Assembly (NCBI GenBank): GCA_003978105.1 | Contig: QOAO01000011.1 | Span: 12,625 to 76,624 of the forward strand | DNA from: Thermovibrio sp. | GTDB lineage: Bacteria > Aquificota > Desulfurobacteriia > Desulfurobacteriales > Desulfurobacteriaceae | DNA: 64,000 nucleotides | Reading direction: 5' to 3' | In this document: positions 62,044-64,000 of the stretch, one piece after another | How positions within the stretch are numbered: the first letter of the stretch is position 1 | Layout of the letters: the number at the start of each line of letters is the position of its first letter | The notes under the pieces: generated by a model | Told to the model about the DNA's origin: nothing | The model's input: the letters and a program-made list of their open reading frames with translations, nothing else | The model's database searches: none | Position numbers and translations under genes: made by a program

Positions 62044-63750
62044 ATGATAGAAGCTTTATATGAATTTGGAAAGTTAATAAGTAAAGGAAAAACAGAAATT
62101 CCTTTGGAAAAAATTGATGCTGAATATCTTGTAATTTTAGATATTGATGAGGAAGGACATTTTAAGAATACTGATTTGACAAAGAATTTCTCAGTGATTG
62201 AAGATAAGTTGTTACATAAACCAATTACTGGAGGAAGAAATCCTCCTAATTTTACTCCCACTCTGAGATTAGGAGATATAGGAAAAAATGTAAAGAATCT
62301 CAACAACATACTGAAAAGTCTGAAAAAGTTTGAGAAGTCAATTCCTCTTTTACAAGATTTAGATGAACTTACAAACAAAATAAGAGGAAAATTAATAAAA
62401 GCCGGTCTACTTAGATTCAACCAAAAGAAACTTGGCTCTAAACAAAAAGTTTTTATTACCTTAAGAATAAATGGAAAGTTCATTGGTGAAATTCCTGAGT
62501 TTAAAAAAGCTTTTGAAAAATTCTATTTGAGTAAGTTAGGAAAGCTTAATAAGGGAATTTGTTCTGTTTGTGGAAAAGAGACTTTAGTTTCAGGGCAACG
62601 CTCGCCGTTCACTTTTTACACCTTAGATAAGATAGGTTACTTATCTGGATTTTCAAAAAAATTTCATCTTAGAGGTTTTCCAATCTGTGTTGTTTGTTAT
62701 AAAACTCTTGATAAAGCTAAGTTAGAACTTATAAATCATCGCTTTAAATTGGTTTCTGGAATTGAATACTGGCTTATTCCTGATGTTATTAAAACGGAGA
62801 TAGATTATGAACTTATTGAAAACATTTTTGATCTCCATTATCTAAAATCTAAGCTTAAGCTTAAGACGGAGGAAGAACAGAAGCTTTCCGACGCAGAAGA
62901 AGATATATTGGATTATTTGAAAGAATTAGAAGACTATCTAACATTCCACTTTGTTTTCATTGAAAAGAATAACTCTCAAGAAATAATAAGACTCCACATT
63001 CAGGATGTATACCCTTCAAGAATTAAAGAGCTCTTTGAAGCTAAATCTCACGTAGAAGGGAGCTTGAAGTTTAAAGAGTTTACGTTCAAAACTTTAGGGC
63101 AGTTTTTCTGGAAATGGGACAGGGAATCCAGAAACAGGGACTTACAGAAGCACTTTTTGGAGCTCTTAGACAGAATCTTCAGAAGAGCTCCCTACTCAGA
63201 AACACTGTTAGTTAAATTTCTCCTAAACGGTATAAGGCAGGCGTATAAGGAAGAAGTTGGGGAGGGGAAAGGTAAAATCTCTTATAAATCTTTGGATGCA
63301 CTTGCTTCGTATCTCTTTGTTATAGCTACAACGGAGGGAAAGATGCCGGAGATAAAAAACGATGACATCGAAAGTTTACTTGAAAGTTTGCCCCTTTTAA
63401 AACTGCTAGAGTCAAAGGGACTGTTTCTCTTGGGAGTCCTAACTCAAAAATTACTTGATAAACAGGCTGGAAGCAGAGACGGCAGTAAACCATTTCTGAA
63501 AAAACTTTCAGACTTTAAGCTAAATGAAAGGGGATTTAAAAAACTGATGCCGGAGCTCCGCAACAAAATGGAAGCCTATGAGATTTTCGGAAAGTTTGAA
63601 AGGGAGCTCTTTGACTTGGCTTCCGAATACTTTGCTCGGTCTAACAACCCGTGGAAGCTAAGCTTAGAGGAAATGAACTTCGTTTTTGCCGTTGGAATGG
63701 GAATGAAAAACAGGGTTTACGGTAAACACTTTAATAACGAGGAGGATTAG
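62044..63750 (+). CDS. cas8b: Type I-B Cascade large subunit Cas8b (Csh1/TM1802)
   Basis: Large subunit of the I-B interference complex, expected to recognise the PAM. The 568 residues match the TM1802 family in layout; a zinc-finger-like region CSVCGKE...CVVC lies near 176-220. Sampled lines show about 25-33% GC up to roughly 62990 and about 40-43% after, an abrupt break near residue 315, so the N-terminal half may have a different history. GGGTCC precedes the ATG rather than a strong ribosome site. The stop is followed after 2 bases by cas7. Confidence 0.85.
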   Translation: MIEALYEFGKLISKGKTEIPLEKIDAEYLVILDIDEEGHFKNTDLTKNFSVIEDKLLHKPITGGRNPPNFTPTLRLGDIGKNVKNLNNILKSLKKFEKSIPLLQDLDELTNKIRGKLIKAGLLRFNQKKLGSKQKVFITLRINGKFIGEIPEFKKAFEKFYLSKLGKLNKGICSVCGKETLVSGQRSPFTFYTLDKIGYLSGFSKKFHLRGFPICVVCYKTLDKAKLELINHRFKLVSGIEYWLIPDVIKTEIDYELIENIFDLHYLKSKLKLKTEEEQKLSDAEEDILDYLKELEDYLTFHFVFIEKNNSQEIIRLHIQDVYPSRIKELFEAKSHVEGSLKFKEFTFKTLGQFFWKWDRESRNRDLQKHFLELLDRIFRRAPYSETLLVKFLLNGIRQAYKEEVGEGKGKISYKSLDALASYLFVIATTEGKMPEIKNDDIESLLESLPLLKLLESKGLFLLGVLTQKLLDKQAGSRDGSKPFLKKLSDFKLNERGFKKLMPELRNKMEAYEIFGKFERELFDLASEYFARSNNPWKLSLEEMNFVFAVGMGMKNRVYGKHFNNEED

Positions 63751-63752
63751 AC

Positions 63753-64000
63753 ATGATTAAGAACCGTCGTGAATATCTGTTCTTTTACGATGTAACAGAT
63801 GCAAATCCAAACGGTGACCCAATGGATGAAAACAGACCGAGAATTGACGAAGAAGTAAGTATCTGTTTTATTACTGATACGAGATTAAAGAGAATTATTA
63901 GAGATGAACTGGCAGATATGGGAGAAGAAATCTTTATCCGTGAAGAGAGAAAGGAAGACGGCACTTTAAAAACAAAGGAGGAGCTCTTAAAGCTCTACAA
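63753..64000 (+). CDS. cas7: Cas7 (Csh2 family) backbone subunit, cut by window edge
   Basis: The first 82 codons of the I-B crRNA-backbone protein; the frame is open to the right edge. DVTDANPNGDPMDENRPRID and the following TDTRLKRIIRD are the conserved Csh2 N-terminus. Its ATG follows cas8b by 2 bases, with GGAGGA inside the cas8b end as ribosome site, so translation is coupled. cas5, cas3 and the adaptation genes would be expected beyond the window. Confidence 0.92.
   Translation, partial: MIKNRREYLFFYDVTDANPNGDPMDENRPRIDEEVSICFITDTRLKRIIRDELADMGEEIFIREERKEDGTLKTKEELLKLY

Overview
The window is a densely coding stretch of a bacterial chromosome, about 40% GC by eye, with short or overlapping intergenic junctions, many TTG starts, AGA/AGG arginine codons and Lys/Glu-rich proteins. 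This style fits a thermophile. The mix of genes (lpxA-type outer membrane, MqnA menaquinone route, cytochrome bd, MiaA/Hfq, flagellar FlgM and FlhB-like proteins, a type I-B CRISPR system, no tRNA or rRNA) suggests a Gram-negative thermophilic lineage. My best guess is Aquificota, family Desulfurobacteriaceae (Desulfurobacterium/Thermovibrio-like). That placement is inference and was not checked by any search.

Layout. 1-3156 (+): radC (cut by the left edge), a heptose kinase, a TtuA-type tRNA thiolase and mqnA. 3137-5739: a divergent sensor-like cluster made of a helical-repeat protein, a DUF4388-like protein and a membrane c-type-heme HAMP protein with no output domain, closed by a clear terminator. 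5799-8493 (+): class II aldolase-like protein, tyrA, lysA. 8490-12764 (-): a methyltransferase, then nitrogen assimilation (glnB-glnA and amtB, each behind a good sigma-54 -24/-12 promoter) with a PerR-like regulator between them that has its own PerR-box-like site. 12887-18869: lipoprotein, purine nucleoside phosphorylase, archaemetzincin, Hsp33 and an EAL protein with a degenerate GGDEF. 18870-28486 (-): one long compact operon, metH-apt-fabF-rnc-maf-coiled coil-response regulator-ispF-fabZ-lpxA-MBL hydrolase. 28544-31620 (-): ispG-folB-diguanylate cyclase-queH.

31653-39366 holds bioC, fumarase alpha, mdh, coaD, an aldehyde dehydrogenase, a phosphoesterase, epmA, ubiX and argB. 39464-42713 (+) is a cytochrome bd operon, cydA-cydB followed by a 30-residue CydX-like ORF, a 139-residue membrane protein and a 35-residue membrane ORF. 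42687-48396 (-) holds rqcH, a 2-hydroxyacyl-CoA-dehydratase-like protein, hfq, miaA and gltX. 48444-56238 holds a small FlhB C-domain protein (+), then on the minus strand flgM, hemD, hemC, hemA, a CcsA-like protein, aroD, a DUF190 protein, a PilB/GspE ATPase and an HTH protein. 56330-59888 (+) is an AMIN amidase, aroA and an MFS transporter; 59854-61098 (-) is a U32 family protein. 61300 to the right edge is cas6-cas8b-cas7 (type I-B); no array is in view.

The main things worth a second look are: a roughly tenfold excess of the palindrome GAGCTC over the whole window, with gaps over AT-rich accessory genes; a sharp composition break inside cas8b; the heme/DUF4388/helical-repeat cluster; the tiny membrane ORFs after cydAB; and the paired sigma-54 promoters with the PerR box. 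There is no gene-free stretch over 300 bases; the longest is 61099-61299.
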